Assembly (NCBI GenBank): GCA_026693065.1 | Contig: JAPLNA010000244.1 | Location: 1-40,639 of the forward strand | Reading direction: 5' to 3' | From: Planctomycetota bacterium | Lineage (GTDB): Bacteria > Planctomycetota > Phycisphaerae > SM23-33 | Length of the DNA: 40,639 bases | In this document: positions 17,873 through 27,170 of the stretch, piece after piece | Numbering within the stretch: the first letter of the stretch is position 1 | How the letters are laid out: every line of letters begins with the position of its first letter | Notes under the pieces: model-generated | What the model saw: only the letters and a program-made list of their open reading frames with translations | What the model was told of the DNA's origin: nothing | Database searches by the model: none | Program-made: the position numbers and the translations under genes

Positions 17873-19686
17873 TCCGACTTCTCGCTTATCGCCTTGAGAA
17901 TCTCCTGCGCCTGGCGGCTCCAGGGCGTGTTGGGATACGTTTCCATGACACGGGTGGCATACGAGCGGGCGTTATCCAGTCGCCCGGCCTCCAGGAAGTT
18001 CCTGGCCATGTTCAACCAGGCGGCCGCTTGTTTGTCCTCCGGACGCGAGGTCGCCCTCGTCGCCGGGGGGGCGTTTGTCGCGGGGGCCGAGGCGGCCAAT
18101 CCGCCGGCGACAGGAACGATCCTCGCCTCCAGCCGGAAGACCTCCCCGGCCTCCGTCGTCGCGCCGATGACGAAGCGGTCGGGGGCTGTGAAATGGATCG
18201 GCCCGGCAAAGTGGGCCACGTCGACCGGACTGGCTACGCCGTCGACCACCAGTTCCATCCGCCCGTTCTCCTTCACCGCGTAGGCCAGGTGGGTTCCGTC
18301 CGGGCTCCAGGCGTATTTCGGGCTCTGGAGTTCGAAGGGCCCGAGCACCTCGCCGTCGCGCACGACGATTCCACGGCCCTCCAGATTGGTGGCCCCATAG
18401 GCCACGTGCTTGGAGTCGCTGCTGAAGACCGGGGGGGCGGCCATGCGCCCGGCCGGATAGATCTGCCCGTCGACGATCATCGCCCAGGCCTTCTCGTGCA
18501 TGGCGCGATAGGCGAACCGGCGCCCGTCCGGACTGAAGAGGATGTCCGGCGAGACCCGGTCGAACACCTTCTGTCCCACGCCGTCGATCACGTAGCGAAG
18601 CTGGGCCGCCGGCGGGGGATCGTGGCTCAGATCCTCGATGAAGGCCGTGCGCGCCCCGGTCGGGCTGGCGAGCAGGCTCCCGGCGATGTAGCTTTCCCAG
18701 GTCGACTCGCCCGGCACGCCGTCGACGATGAGCCGTGAGCCGATCTTGCGGCTGAATCCGATGCAGGCCAACCGATTGTCCGAACGGAACACCGGCTCGG
18801 CGACGCCGTCGAAGCCGCCCCCGAATTCCTTGCCGTCCAGGATGTATCGGGCCTGGCCGCCGGAGTAGGCGCCGAACGCCGCGTGTTGGCTGTCCGGACT
18901 GAACACCGCGTCGGTCGCGTTGTCGTAGGGGCCATACTCCGTCCCGTCAATGACGACGAACTGCTTGTTGCCCGCGCCGGCCCTGTAGGCCCATCGCTTG
19001 GAGTCCGCGCTGTACACCATGCCGCCCTTGAAGACCGATTCGTACCGCTTCTGCTCCTTGCCGTCGATGACCTTGAAGAACCCGCCTTTCTCCAGGGCCG
19101 TGTAGGACCAATGCCCGCTGTCGGGCGAGAACGTGGGAAAGTAGACGTTCTGGTACAGTTTCTGCCGGACGCCGTCGTAGACGACGGAGAACCCTTCCTT
19201 GTCCTCGGCGACGAAGAGGAAATGCCGGCTGTCCGGGCTGAACCGCCAGTACTCGTGGAATCGTTGAGCGGGGTGGATCTTTCCCTCGAGCTCTTCCCCG
19301 GTGGGCACGCGGTCATAGAGCATCTCGACGGCGATGCCGTCGACGAAGATCCGCGTTCGCCCCGGCTCGGGCCCCTCGCCGACCACGTAGGCCGCCCGAC
19401 GCCCGTCCGGAGAGAACCCCAGCTTGGCAAAGCCCGGATAGCTCTTGGCACTGACGAGCTTGTCCACGACGGGGCGACAGTCTTTCCGGCCCAAGTCGCG
19501 CGCGGCCCAGACGAAGCGGGTCACGTCCTGGTTGATCATCAGTTGGCCGTCCTCCGGGTGCGGGATCGGCGTTCCGGACAGCAGCACCTTTCGGACCTCC
19601 AGTCGTACACCATCCCCGGCCCCCTCCGCCAACAGAGGGGCCGCCAGGAGCAGGACCAACGTCACCAGTATCGCTCGTCGATTCAT
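17869..19686 (-). CDS. Exported PD40/TolB-type beta-propeller protein with C-terminal TPR-like tail
   Basis: A 605-residue protein beginning MNRRAILVTLVLLLAAPLLA, a signal peptide. The body is a string of PD40-like repeats that alternate FSPDGRR or FSPDSRH strands with IVDG or VVDG strands (FSPDGRRAAYVV, FSPDSRHFLFVA, FSPDSQHAAFGA, FSPDGRRFAYRA, FSSDSKHVAYGA, WSPDGTHLAYAV), as in TolB-like propellers. After a Thr/Ala/Pro-rich linker (APATNAPPATRATSRPED) the last 60 residues look like one TPR (LNMARNFLEAGRLDNARSYA). ATG 19686 is preceded by AAGGAAGG. Its stop overlaps the next gene's start by ATGA, while 51 bp separate it from the upstream gene. It probably folds in the periplasm or at the surface. 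The ligand is unknown. Confidence 0.8.
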   Translation of the reverse strand: MNRRAILVTLVLLLAAPLLAEGAGDGVRLEVRKVLLSGTPIPHPEDGQLMINQDVTRFVWAARDLGRKDCRPVVDKLVSAKSYPGFAKLGFSPDGRRAAYVVGEGPEPGRTRIFVDGIAVEMLYDRVPTGEELEGKIHPAQRFHEYWRFSPDSRHFLFVAEDKEGFSVVYDGVRQKLYQNVYFPTFSPDSGHWSYTALEKGGFFKVIDGKEQKRYESVFKGGMVYSADSKRWAYRAGAGNKQFVVIDGTEYGPYDNATDAVFSPDSQHAAFGAYSGGQARYILDGKEFGGGFDGVAEPVFRSDNRLACIGFSRKIGSRLIVDGVPGESTWESYIAGSLLASPTGARTAFIEDLSHDPPPAAQLRYVIDGVGQKVFDRVSPDILFSPDGRRFAYRAMHEKAWAMIVDGQIYPAGRMAAPPVFSSDSKHVAYGATNLEGRGIVVRDGEVLGPFELQSPKYAWSPDGTHLAYAVKENGRMELVVDGVASPVDVAHFAGPIHFTAPDRFVIGATTEAGEVFRLEARIVPVAGGLAASAPATNAPPATRATSRPEDKQAAAWLNMARNFLEAGRLDNARSYATRVMETYPNTPWSRQAQEILKAISEKSE

Positions 19687-19737
19687 TCTTACCTTCCTTG
19701 TCCGCCGGGTGGGCAGGCCCGGGGTCGCTTTTGTACG

Positions 19738-22728
19738 CTACTTGAGTTCGATCGTGGTGGGCGTGACCTTGCACTCGAACGCCCCGCCGACGTTGGGCGG
19801 GGCCGGTTCGAATGCCGTCGTTTCCATGCCGGAGGCCTGGGGGGGAATATCGCGGTATCGCAGGACGCCCACGGGGATCTCGGGCTCTTTCGGGGCGTTC
19901 CCGGGGAGAGGCTCGGGCTTGGCGGGCCGCGTAGTGCCCATGGCGGCCGGCAGGTCGGACCCTCGGAAGATGAACGGGCCGCTGGCGGCGTCGGGAGGAC
20001 GTAAGTCTGAACTCCACGGTGACATGAAACCGATTACAAATCCCCAGTGCGGGTGAAACGCGGCGGCGGCGTGCCCGTAGATCAGCCCGGATACCGGCCT
20101 GGATTTGCTCCATGTGCCGTCGGCTGTCTCGGTCAGCAACAGAGTCCTGGCCGTGGAAATCGCATTGTCCTTCTTTGGTAGCGTAACCAGGACGCAATCT
20201 CGTCCGTGGGCCTGGAACGCCGCCATACCGGGACTCGCCAGGTTGCCATGGTCGGAGTTGAAGGGCGACGACCAAATCACGGTCTTTCGCTGCCATTGGC
20301 CCGGCAAGGCTCCTTCGTAGCAGGTGACTTCGATCGAGTCATCCTTAGACGGCCCAAAAGTCAGCATTCGATATGAGCCGTCTGGGCGACACGTGAGCTT
20401 GACGTCCCACGTGCTGTACTCGTCGACAAACGGGCCGGGGAGTTTGTCCCAATGCACCAGGTCGTCGCTGGCCATGACTACCAGCCCGCTCTGGTCCGGG
20501 TCGACTCGGCACATGGTCAGCAGGTATCGCCCCGTTCTATCCTGACAAAGATCCCACCCCACAAGGTCCGCAACTACCCCGATGTCGATCCGGACCGGCG
20601 CGGACCAGTTCTCGAAGTCGCGAGACCATGTGACGTAGTGCCAGAAACCGTGCTGCGAGGTTCGCTCCGATCTGAATACCATCACGTAGCGCCCGGATTC
20701 GTCCCGGAAGCAGGAGGGCGCTTCCTCGACCCACCCGCTGGAGATCGGCATGCCGATGCGCCGCGGCGGGCTGAACGTCCGCCCGTCGGTGCTGACCGTG
20801 TGCCAGATATCTCCGCGCCGCGCCCAGAGAAAGTGAATCCCCTTTTCATCGACCACCATGTTCGGACTGGGCCGACCGTCGAATTCCACTCCGAAATCGC
20901 CCCCCCCCGCATAGGGGGAAACCAGCCCGGCCGTCCACGCGGTCCATGGGCCCGTCGCCTTCCAGGGCAGGCGACCGACGACGCGGGTCGTCTTGCCCTT
21001 CTCAACAACGACGTTGACATTGACGGCCTCGAATGGCGAGTCCGCCCGTGGCGGACGGAAGGTCAGGACATGTTCGCCGACGGATACCGGACTGATCATT
21101 CCCTCGCCGGGCTGGGCCAACTTGCCGTCTATATCCACGATGAACAGGGGGGTGGTGGCGCACGCGACATCAATGGTCCCCCATGGGTTTACGGGCTCCA
21201 TCTCCACCACGAGTCGGAAGCCGCCGACATAGACCGGGGGCCCCTTGACCGGATCCTTCACCGCCACCATGTATTCCGGCTTGACCCACGCCCTGGGCCC
21301 CATTCCCCCCCAGCCGATGCCATCCTTCCTCGCTTCCGCCACCGGCCTGGACTTTGCCCAGACGAACCCCCGGGATCTGACCGCGGGCCGGGCCTCATTG
21401 TAATCCCACATTGTGAGCGTGAAAACCGCCTCATCGCCCTTCACGTACGGGTAGGCCCGTACCGACTTGATCGAGTATCCCGCCGGCGCCAGCAATACTC
21501 GACTATCGCCAGTCTCCACGTCGCCCATGAGCGGTTCCTCGGATGGGTCACGACTCCTCCCGAAGATCACGCTCTTTCTCTGCCACAGATCCAGCACCTC
21601 CTGCACGAGCTGGGGTTTCAGATACACGAGGCCCTCTTTGCCAAAGAATTCCTTGGTATAGGCCGCCGGGAGTTCCTTTCCGGTTGCCATGTGGTGGGCC
21701 AGGACGATCGGCTCGCCATTGGCTCTGTCGGGTCGTCCCCTCTGGTACCCCGGGAACGACACCTGCAGGCTTCGTTCGTACTGTCCCAACTGAGACAGGA
21801 TCAGCGCCGACCGCACCATCAGGCCGAAATCCAGATCGTGGGGCTGCGTGTTCGAGTAGAAATTGACAATCTCCGCGTTGGGGTACTTGCGGCGGAGGCC
21901 GTCGTAAAGGGGCAGCAGTTCCTCCACCGGCGTGTTCCGGGCTTCGTACGTGTGCAGGAGTTCCACCACGGCGTCCCCCACCCGCGGATGCACCGGGTCG
22001 CGGTAGACGAACGCCTCCAGCGAACGGCGGGCGTGCTCGTAGCGGTCCATGAAGTAGTACATCTTGCCGACCCAGTAGTCGGCCTCCACGTAGGCCGGGT
22101 CGGCCCGGTTGGCCTGGCGAAAGTAAAGCCACGCCTCCGCGTACCGCCCCTGATCGTAGAGGTTCATCCCCTCGTACAGGGCCTTCAACGCCGGCAGGCT
22201 TCGCGTCCAGACGGTCAGCATCGGCAGCACCTGGGCCGGCGGGCGTTTCTGGAACCACCCGATGGCCTCGGCCGACAACTGCTTCTGCACCTCGACAAGA
22301 TTGCCGACGGGCCCGGAGGCGGTCTTGCGGAAGACCTCCTTGGCGGCCTCGACGTGCACGATCTGCAGCGTGATCTCCACCCGTCCATCCTTCACGCCGC
22401 ACACGCCCGTGACCACGTATTCGATCTTCAGTTCCTTCTGGACCGTCCCTCTGCCGGTCGGATCGAAGATCGTCTTCTGGGCGATCCATCCGACCTTCTG
22501 GGCCACGTCCTGCATGCGGTCGCGCGCGACGGTATTGACCTGGCCGGCCGCGACGAAGTCCGTGGTGACCTGATCGGCCAGGAATTTCTCCAACCAGATC
22601 CAGTCGGGCGTGTCGGAGGTCATCTGGAAATTGAACACTGCGACCTGAAGCCCCTCGGCCGCCGCGGCCCCGCGCAGGGCGTAGAGCAACGCGGCGGCGA
22701 CGAAGAACTGTCGCGCGCGGGGGTTCAT
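19738..22728 (-). CDS. Large exported modular protein: CsgG/TolB-N-like domain, TPRs, PEGA-like segment, sialidase-like propeller (paralog 2)
   Basis: A 996-residue protein. I place the start at ATG 22728, which overlaps the TGA of the previous gene and is followed by a signal peptide (FFVAAALLYALRGAAA); the ORF track's longer start runs through the neighbouring gene. The order of domains is the same as in the 14963 and 27254 proteins: [18 protein letters not shown], then a TPR region with YEGMNLYDQGRYAEAWLYF and [16 protein letters not shown], then HPRVGDA, then FIVDIDGKLAQPGEG (PEGA-like), then STDGRTFSPPRRIGMP, RDESGRYVMVF and HWGFVIGFM. The tail (about 60 residues, Pro-rich) ends in a short beta segment. 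Shared signatures over the whole length show common descent. No enzymatic motif can be assigned. Confidence 0.82.
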   Translation of the reverse strand: MNPRARQFFVAAALLYALRGAAAAEGLQVAVFNFQMTSDTPDWIWLEKFLADQVTTDFVAAGQVNTVARDRMQDVAQKVGWIAQKTIFDPTGRGTVQKELKIEYVVTGVCGVKDGRVEITLQIVHVEAAKEVFRKTASGPVGNLVEVQKQLSAEAIGWFQKRPPAQVLPMLTVWTRSLPALKALYEGMNLYDQGRYAEAWLYFRQANRADPAYVEADYWVGKMYYFMDRYEHARRSLEAFVYRDPVHPRVGDAVVELLHTYEARNTPVEELLPLYDGLRRKYPNAEIVNFYSNTQPHDLDFGLMVRSALILSQLGQYERSLQVSFPGYQRGRPDRANGEPIVLAHHMATGKELPAAYTKEFFGKEGLVYLKPQLVQEVLDLWQRKSVIFGRSRDPSEEPLMGDVETGDSRVLLAPAGYSIKSVRAYPYVKGDEAVFTLTMWDYNEARPAVRSRGFVWAKSRPVAEARKDGIGWGGMGPRAWVKPEYMVAVKDPVKGPPVYVGGFRLVVEMEPVNPWGTIDVACATTPLFIVDIDGKLAQPGEGMISPVSVGEHVLTFRPPRADSPFEAVNVNVVVEKGKTTRVVGRLPWKATGPWTAWTAGLVSPYAGGGDFGVEFDGRPSPNMVVDEKGIHFLWARRGDIWHTVSTDGRTFSPPRRIGMPISSGWVEEAPSCFRDESGRYVMVFRSERTSQHGFWHYVTWSRDFENWSAPVRIDIGVVADLVGWDLCQDRTGRYLLTMCRVDPDQSGLVVMASDDLVHWDKLPGPFVDEYSTWDVKLTCRPDGSYRMLTFGPSKDDSIEVTCYEGALPGQWQRKTVIWSSPFNSDHGNLASPGMAAFQAHGRDCVLVTLPKKDNAISTARTLLLTETADGTWSKSRPVSGLIYGHAAAAFHPHWGFVIGFMSPWSSDLRPPDAASGPFIFRGSDLPAAMGTTRPAKPEPLPGNAPKEPEIPVGVLRYRDIPPQASGMETTAFEPAPPNVGGAFECKVTPTTIELK

Positions 22729-23618
22729 TTTCCGGCCTCGCGGGTCGCCGGCCGGGGGGCGGTTGTCGGGGCCAGGCGGGGCGGGGCGGTTTCGGCGTCT
22801 CGTTTCTTCGACTCCGCCAGCAGCTTGCGGACCTGCGGGGCCAGGGGAGATTCGCCCTGGCGCTCGAGGTACTTCTCCCACTCGATGACGGCGTGGCCGA
22901 ATTCGTTCTGGCGGTAGTAGGCCAGCCCGCTCCAGTAATGGGCCTCGACGTAGTCGGGGTCCAGGTCCATCGTGCGCATGAACTGCATGATGGCCGCGTC
23001 CATGTTGCCCGCGTAAAAGTGCCCCAGGGCCTTGGCGAAGTGCAGCGAGGCGATGGGGCTCTTGTCGATCTTCGCCAGGTCGATGTCGGGTAGGGGCAGT
23101 TGCATCTGGGCGGCGAGTTTGCGGGCGATCTGCAGGGCCGCCTCGGGCAGGTCGTTCGGGCGGCAGGAGAACTGGTCCGCCGCCAGCACGCGCTCGGAGG
23201 CGATGTCGATCGCCTGCACGCTCACGGTGAGCTTGTCCTGCAACAGGAACAGCCGCCCGACCAGGACGGTGTCGGCGTGGAGGAGTTTTCCGGCGGCGAG
23301 GGCGGCCTTGGAGCCGGTGAGCCCCTTGAGGGCCAGGGTCTGCTCGGCCGTCAGGGCCAGCAGTCGCTGTCGCTCGACGACGGCGATCTCGGGCTGTTCG
23401 GCGAGCATGACGGCGACCATGTCGGCCAGCCCGGCGGCGGCGGGGTCGTACTGCTCCTGGTTGGTGACGTTCTCGAAGGGCCAGGCGAAGACCGTCCGCT
23501 GGGTCTTCTTGGCGGGCCTGCTGGCCGGGCGGGTGGCGAGGGAGGGGGCCTCCGCGGCCCAGCCGGCGGCGCAGAATGCCGCGAGGACCGACACAACAAC
23601 GCCGACGGATCGACTCAT
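22725..23618 (-). CDS. FlgO/CsgG-like protein with TPR pair
   Basis: A 297-residue exported protein. The signal peptide (VVVSVLAAFCAAGWA) is followed by a Thr/Arg/Pro-rich linker (LATRPASRPAKK). Residues 45-165 resemble a CsgG/FlgO-like domain: FAWPFENVTN, a helix, VVERQRLLALTAEQTLAL, then LLHADTVLVGRLFLLQDKL. Residues 190-255 form two TPRs (HFAKALGHFYAGNMDAAI, YVEAHYWSGLAYYRQNEF). The tail is again Ala/Thr/Pro/Arg-rich. It overlaps both neighbours by ATGA junctions, indicating translational coupling. It looks like a shortened relative of the N-terminal half of the large paralogs. Role unknown; envelope assembly or peptide/ligand sensing is only a guess. Confidence 0.8.
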   Translation of the reverse strand: MSRSVGVVVSVLAAFCAAGWAAEAPSLATRPASRPAKKTQRTVFAWPFENVTNQEQYDPAAAGLADMVAVMLAEQPEIAVVERQRLLALTAEQTLALKGLTGSKAALAAGKLLHADTVLVGRLFLLQDKLTVSVQAIDIASERVLAADQFSCRPNDLPEAALQIARKLAAQMQLPLPDIDLAKIDKSPIASLHFAKALGHFYAGNMDAAIMQFMRTMDLDPDYVEAHYWSGLAYYRQNEFGHAVIEWEKYLERQGESPLAPQVRKLLAESKKRDAETAPPRLAPTTAPRPATREAGK

Positions 23619-24700
23619 TTACCTTCTCCCACGGGTTTGGCGCCGGGCGAGGCGGGGGGCGACAGAATGGTGACGAACTCGTTCAACACCCGCAGGCCCA
23701 GTATTCGCCCGACGTTTTGCAGGGCGGTCTTGCCGGCCAGGGCCTCGGCCAGGTCCACGGCGCGGGCGTCCGCCCGGTCGGGCAGCACGATCCGCCCGGT
23801 CTTGCGTTCGATGACGTTGATCTCGCCCCGGGCGGCGCAGGTGACCAGATCGCCCGTGCGAACGGCGAACTCGCTGAAGGCCTCGCCGACGATGACGTAG
23901 TCGACCTTGTCCAGGGCGCTGGGCCAGGGAGAGTCCTTGGCCTTGACCATCCCGCGAGCCCAGTCGGCCAGGGCGTTTTGCCCGGTGTCCAGCACGGTAA
24001 AGCCCGCCCCCGCGAGCATCTTCTTGATCTCCGTCTCCACGGCTGGGTCGGGCGTCCGGGGGGCGCGGCTGACGTGCGACTCGGGAATGATCACCGCCAC
24101 GATGGGCAGGGCCAGCCCCTTGAGCTTCTCCTTCAGGGCCGGCAGCGGATCTTGCAACTGCATCTTGGGGGGCAGGAGCTTGGTCGCCCCGGTGCGGATG
24201 CGGGTGGCGATCTCGTCGGCCTCGGCGAGGATGGCCGGCAGGAGGGGCTTAGTCACGTCGAGGGTCTGGTAGCGGCCGATCACACGCCCGGTCTCCACGC
24301 CGACGACCTTGGTGACGATGACGACCTGTTTGTCCATCACGAAAGCCTTGCCCATGATGAGCAGTTGAGCGCCGGTGAGGCGCCCGACCTGGGCGGCCGA
24401 GTCGGCCTCCACCAGCCCCACGAGCTTGAGCTTCTGCTCGGCGAGAACCTTCTCGAGGTTCTTGCGTTCGACGAAGACCAGCCCGGGCTCACCGCCCATG
24501 CGGGTGGCGAGGATCTCGGCGATCTGCGGGCCCAGGTCCGTGTTGCCCGGGACGGTCACCTCGTAGTCCAGGACGGCGACGCTCACGTCGGCGGCCTCCC
24601 CGGCCGGCGCGGCGGCCGGGCGGGTGGCCGGGGTGTCAGCTGCCAACGCCGTCGCCGCTGTCAACGCCATCGCCAACAGCCAGGATAGTCTGGTAGTCAT
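23615..24700 (-). CDS. CsgG-like exported protein
   Basis: A 361-residue protein with signal peptide MTTRLSWLLAMALTAATALA and a Thr/Ala/Pro linker. The CsgG-like domain starts VAVLDYEVTVPGNTDLGP and continues with FVERKNLEKVLAEQKLKL and LTGAQLLIMGKAFVMDKQVV; a second alpha/beta part follows (VDYVIVGEAFSEF, GEINVIERKTGRIV). CsgG proteins form secretion pores for curli subunits, but many CsgG-like proteins in other bacteria are not pores. I see no lipobox cysteine and no CsgE, CsgF or curlin partner here. Start and stop lie in ATGA overlaps with both neighbours. It is the fourth gene of the ECF sigma factor operon. Function beyond the fold is not assigned. Confidence 0.82.
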   Translation of the reverse strand: MTTRLSWLLAMALTAATALAADTPATRPAAAPAGEAADVSVAVLDYEVTVPGNTDLGPQIAEILATRMGGEPGLVFVERKNLEKVLAEQKLKLVGLVEADSAAQVGRLTGAQLLIMGKAFVMDKQVVIVTKVVGVETGRVIGRYQTLDVTKPLLPAILAEADEIATRIRTGATKLLPPKMQLQDPLPALKEKLKGLALPIVAVIIPESHVSRAPRTPDPAVETEIKKMLAGAGFTVLDTGQNALADWARGMVKAKDSPWPSALDKVDYVIVGEAFSEFAVRTGDLVTCAARGEINVIERKTGRIVLPDRADARAVDLAEALAGKTALQNVGRILGLRVLNEFVTILSPPASPGAKPVGEGK

Positions 24701-25732
24701 TTGGGCTGCTCCTTTCCCGCCTCGGCCTGCCAGGCCAAAACGCGGAGGATCATCTCATTCAACCTACACCGCCCGACCGGGTCAGTGTAAGGGTTTGTCA
24801 ACGGCGGCCATTGGGCGACGACCAGCCGCCCCAACCCCACCGGCGTGGTGGCCAGCAGGGCGCGGACCGAGGGGGCCTCCCCCGGCGGGGGAGGGCACGG
24901 CGCCAGCCAGGCCAGCGGCGTGGTGCGATCGTCGAGCCGAAGGCACAGGGGCCAGGGCCCGCGGCCCAGCCTGGAGAACGGTGCAGACCCCCTTGGCCAG
25001 GGCGACGGGGCCGCTGGCGGCGGGGGAGAGTTTCTGGACGGCCAGGCCCCATCGCGACCACCCCTCGGGCGGGTTGATCAACAGGAGAGTCATGCCGGCC
25101 TGGATTCTCGCGGCGAGCCGGCGGCAGGCCTCCTCCAGCCGCGGGCCGGCCAGAACCACCAGTTCGCCCGCGAAAACGTCGGCGGCCAGGTCGGTGGCGA
25201 GGTTCTGGCAGGTGGCGCCCTCGGCCCGGAGGGCGTGGGCCAGGCCGCCCGTCGGGTCGATCAGCCCGATGCGAAGTTCGCTCAGCCGGGCGGCGCTGGC
25301 GGCGAGCATGCCGCCGGGCAGGACGACGATCGGCCTGGAGACGGCCCGCCCGGCGGCGAGGCGGACGTGGAGGGTGCAGGCGGCGCGGACGCGGACGTCG
25401 GGGGCCTCGAAGGCCGCCTCGCCCCCCGCGTCCGGGCCGGCCAGCACGTCGCCGGAGGCCAGCGACTCGCGCCCGTAGGCCAGCGCCCAGCGGGCCTTCG
25501 AGGCCTCCGGGGCGATCAGCCGAATCTGGAGCCGCTGTCGGCCCATGAGGTGGAGGGTCGGCTGGACCTTTTCGTGGAGTTCCATCGTCGCGTGAACGGC
25601 CGGCTCGGGCGCCGGCGCCGAGGCCTGTCGCTCCCCCGCGGTCGCCAGGGCCCAGGGCCACAGCAGCAGGGCCGCCCCCAGCGGGCCCAGTGGCCATTGG
25701 CATCGCTCGTTCTGACGTGTCCGTTGGTTCAT
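24697..25732 (-). pseudogene. Unknown exported protein, broken by a single-base frameshift
   Basis: The track frame (316 aa) starts at ATG 25732 with GGGGGAGG upstream, but after about residue 245 it turns into low-quality sequence. A second frame takes over and reads FSRLGRGPWPLCLRLDD, then PVGLGRLVVAQWPPLTNP and NEMILRVLAWQAEAGKEQPK, ending in TGA at 24697 that overlaps the next ATG exactly as other genes in this operon do. Removing one G from the G5 run at 24988-24992 (minus strand) joins the two frames into about 344 residues. The N-terminus has a signal-like hydrophobic stretch (GAALLLWPWALATAG); the middle has a glutamine-amidotransferase-like segment (LRIGLIDPTGGLAHALR, LVVLAGPRL) without a visible catalytic triad. 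The true state (intact gene with a base-call error, or pseudogene) cannot be told here. Confidence 0.75.
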
Positions 25733-25753
25733 CGTTACCTCCCCCTTGTCGGG

Positions 25754-26614
25754 TCAACTCAGGCGGATGGCCTGAAGAAAGACCTTCACTTCCCGCTCGC
25801 CCAGGCGGAACTCGCCGATCTGGACGGGCCCTTGCCCGGTCTTGACGGTGCCCTGCACCCCCACGGGCCGGCCGGCCTTGTCGTCAACCTTCACGTGGAG
25901 GGCGACCCAGCCAACCCCGGCCGAGACGTCGCAGACGACAGGCCGACCGGCTAACCGCGCGGCTTCCCCGACCGCCAGCGGAGAGACGGTGCTCGCCGGC
26001 ACGAGGATCTGGAAATCGTCGAGGATCGTTCCGTCGCTGCCGGCGAAGACGCAGCGGACGGAGACGGCGCCACCCTCGGCCGGGGCGCCCGAGGAGGGCT
26101 CCTGCCCGAAATTGTCCCCGCCGTTCCGCACGAGGATCCAGGTGGCCGAGTCGCCCGAGGCGATGGCCCCCCACAGTCCGCGAAGGCGGGCCAACTGGGC
26201 CGGCGTGGACTCGGGAATGACCGGTCCGGCGGCCTGCATGGTCTGAATGGTTGGGCCGGCCGGGGCGTTCTGTCGCATCGCCCACAGCCCTATCCCCGCC
26301 GCCAGCAGGAGCGACGCCGCCGTCGCCAGAGGCCAGCCGAGCATCCGGCGGCGCTGGGGGCGGGCCGTCCCGGCCGGACGCGGCAGCCGGGACAACACCT
26401 GCGACATCCCCTCGGCGATCTTGCCCTCGATGCCGTCGTACCCGAACGCCTGCCGGGCGCGGCGGCGGCAGTCGAGCATGTCGGCCAGCAGCCGCCGGGC
26501 GGATTCATCCGTCGCGACACGGTCGAGGGTCTCCTGACGTTCCGGCTCGGCCAGCTCGCCGCGGATCAGGGCGTCCAGGCGAATCTCCAGGTCCAGTGGG
26601 TCGTTGTTGTTCAT
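25754..26614 (-). CDS. Membrane anti-sigma factor-like protein
   Basis: A 286-residue protein directly after the ECF sigma gene. The N-terminus is acidic and helical (LDLEIRLDALIRGELAEPERQ) and continues into DESARRLLADMLDCRRRARQ, an arrangement seen in zinc-free anti-sigma domains of planctomycetes. A single transmembrane helix lies at about residues 91-113 (LATAASLLLAAGIGLWAM). The rest is a periplasmic domain rich in short beta strands (GTILDDFQILVP, GWVALHVKVDD). It has no zinc-binding HxxxCxxC motif. I chose ATG 26614 because GGAGG lies 7 nt upstream; ATG 26620 has only 1 nt of spacing. The sigma gene's stop lies in that spacer, so the two are coupled. It probably holds the sigma factor inactive at the membrane. 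Confidence 0.8.
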   Translation of the reverse strand: MNNNDPLDLEIRLDALIRGELAEPERQETLDRVATDESARRLLADMLDCRRRARQAFGYDGIEGKIAEGMSQVLSRLPRPAGTARPQRRRMLGWPLATAASLLLAAGIGLWAMRQNAPAGPTIQTMQAAGPVIPESTPAQLARLRGLWGAIASGDSATWILVRNGGDNFGQEPSSGAPAEGGAVSVRCVFAGSDGTILDDFQILVPASTVSPLAVGEAARLAGRPVVCDVSAGVGWVALHVKVDDKAGRPVGVQGTVKTGQGPVQIGEFRLGEREVKVFLQAIRLS

Positions 26615-26616
26615 TG

Positions 26617-27120
26617 TCATGCCTCCGGAAACCGCTGCCGCATGGTCTGGGAAAGTTCCGTCCGGGCCGCATTCACGCGCGAGGCGACCGTGCCGACGGG
26701 GACGCCCAACAGTTCGGCGGCCTCGCGGTAGGAGTAGCCATCCAACACGGTGGCCACAAACGCCTGCCGCATGGGTTGGGCCAGAGCCCCGATCGCCTTG
26801 CGAAGAATCATGAGTTGCTCATTCCTTGCCGCCGTTTCGGGCACGCCGGGCCCGTCGGGGTCTTCGATCAGCGGCGCCCATTCGTCCAGGGGCGCCGCCC
26901 GACGTGTCGTCTCCCGCCGCGACCAGTCCTTCATGCCGTTGACGAGAATCCGGTACATCCACGTCAAGGGGCTGCAGTTGTGCTGAAAGCTGTCCCAATG
27001 CTCGATCGCCCGGCAAAAGGCCTGCTGCGTCAGGTCCGCGGCGTCCGTAACGCTCCCCGTCAGGCGCAAGGCCGTGCGGAACAGCACCGGATACCATGCC
27101 GCTATCTTCTTCTCGTCCAA
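26617..27120 (-). CDS. ECF-family RNA polymerase sigma factor (sigma 1)
   Basis: A 167-residue group 4 sigma factor. Region 2 is at residues 8-75 (YPVLFRTALRLTGSVTDAADLTQQAFCRAIEHW, and LTWMYRILVNGMKDWSRR). Region 4 is at 110-160, with MRQAFVATVLDGYSYREAAELLGVP as the helix-turn-helix and GTVASRVNAARTEL after it. It starts at TTG 27120 with AAGG 7 nt upstream; no ATG is available near the right place. It is 42% or so identical by eye in key segments to the sigma factor at 39709-40239. The ECF-type promoter motif 50 bp upstream suggests self-activation. It is the first gene of the 12-kb operon ending at 14963. Confidence 0.93.
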   Translation of the reverse strand: MDEKKIAAWYPVLFRTALRLTGSVTDAADLTQQAFCRAIEHWDSFQHNCSPLTWMYRILVNGMKDWSRRETTRRAAPLDEWAPLIEDPDGPGVPETAARNEQLMILRKAIGALAQPMRQAFVATVLDGYSYREAAELLGVPVGTVASRVNAARTELSQTMRQRFPEA

Positions 27121-27170
27121 CGCCTCGCCTTTACTGGCCGCCGGGCCGCCTCACCCGACCCGCCACATGA

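Noticed and set aside
15758-18283. 841-residue plus-strand ORF
   Set aside because: Antisense of the two propeller genes; composition typical of a shadow frame.
20452-22917. 821-residue plus-strand ORF
   Set aside because: Antisense of the 996-residue protein; no domain, no start signal.
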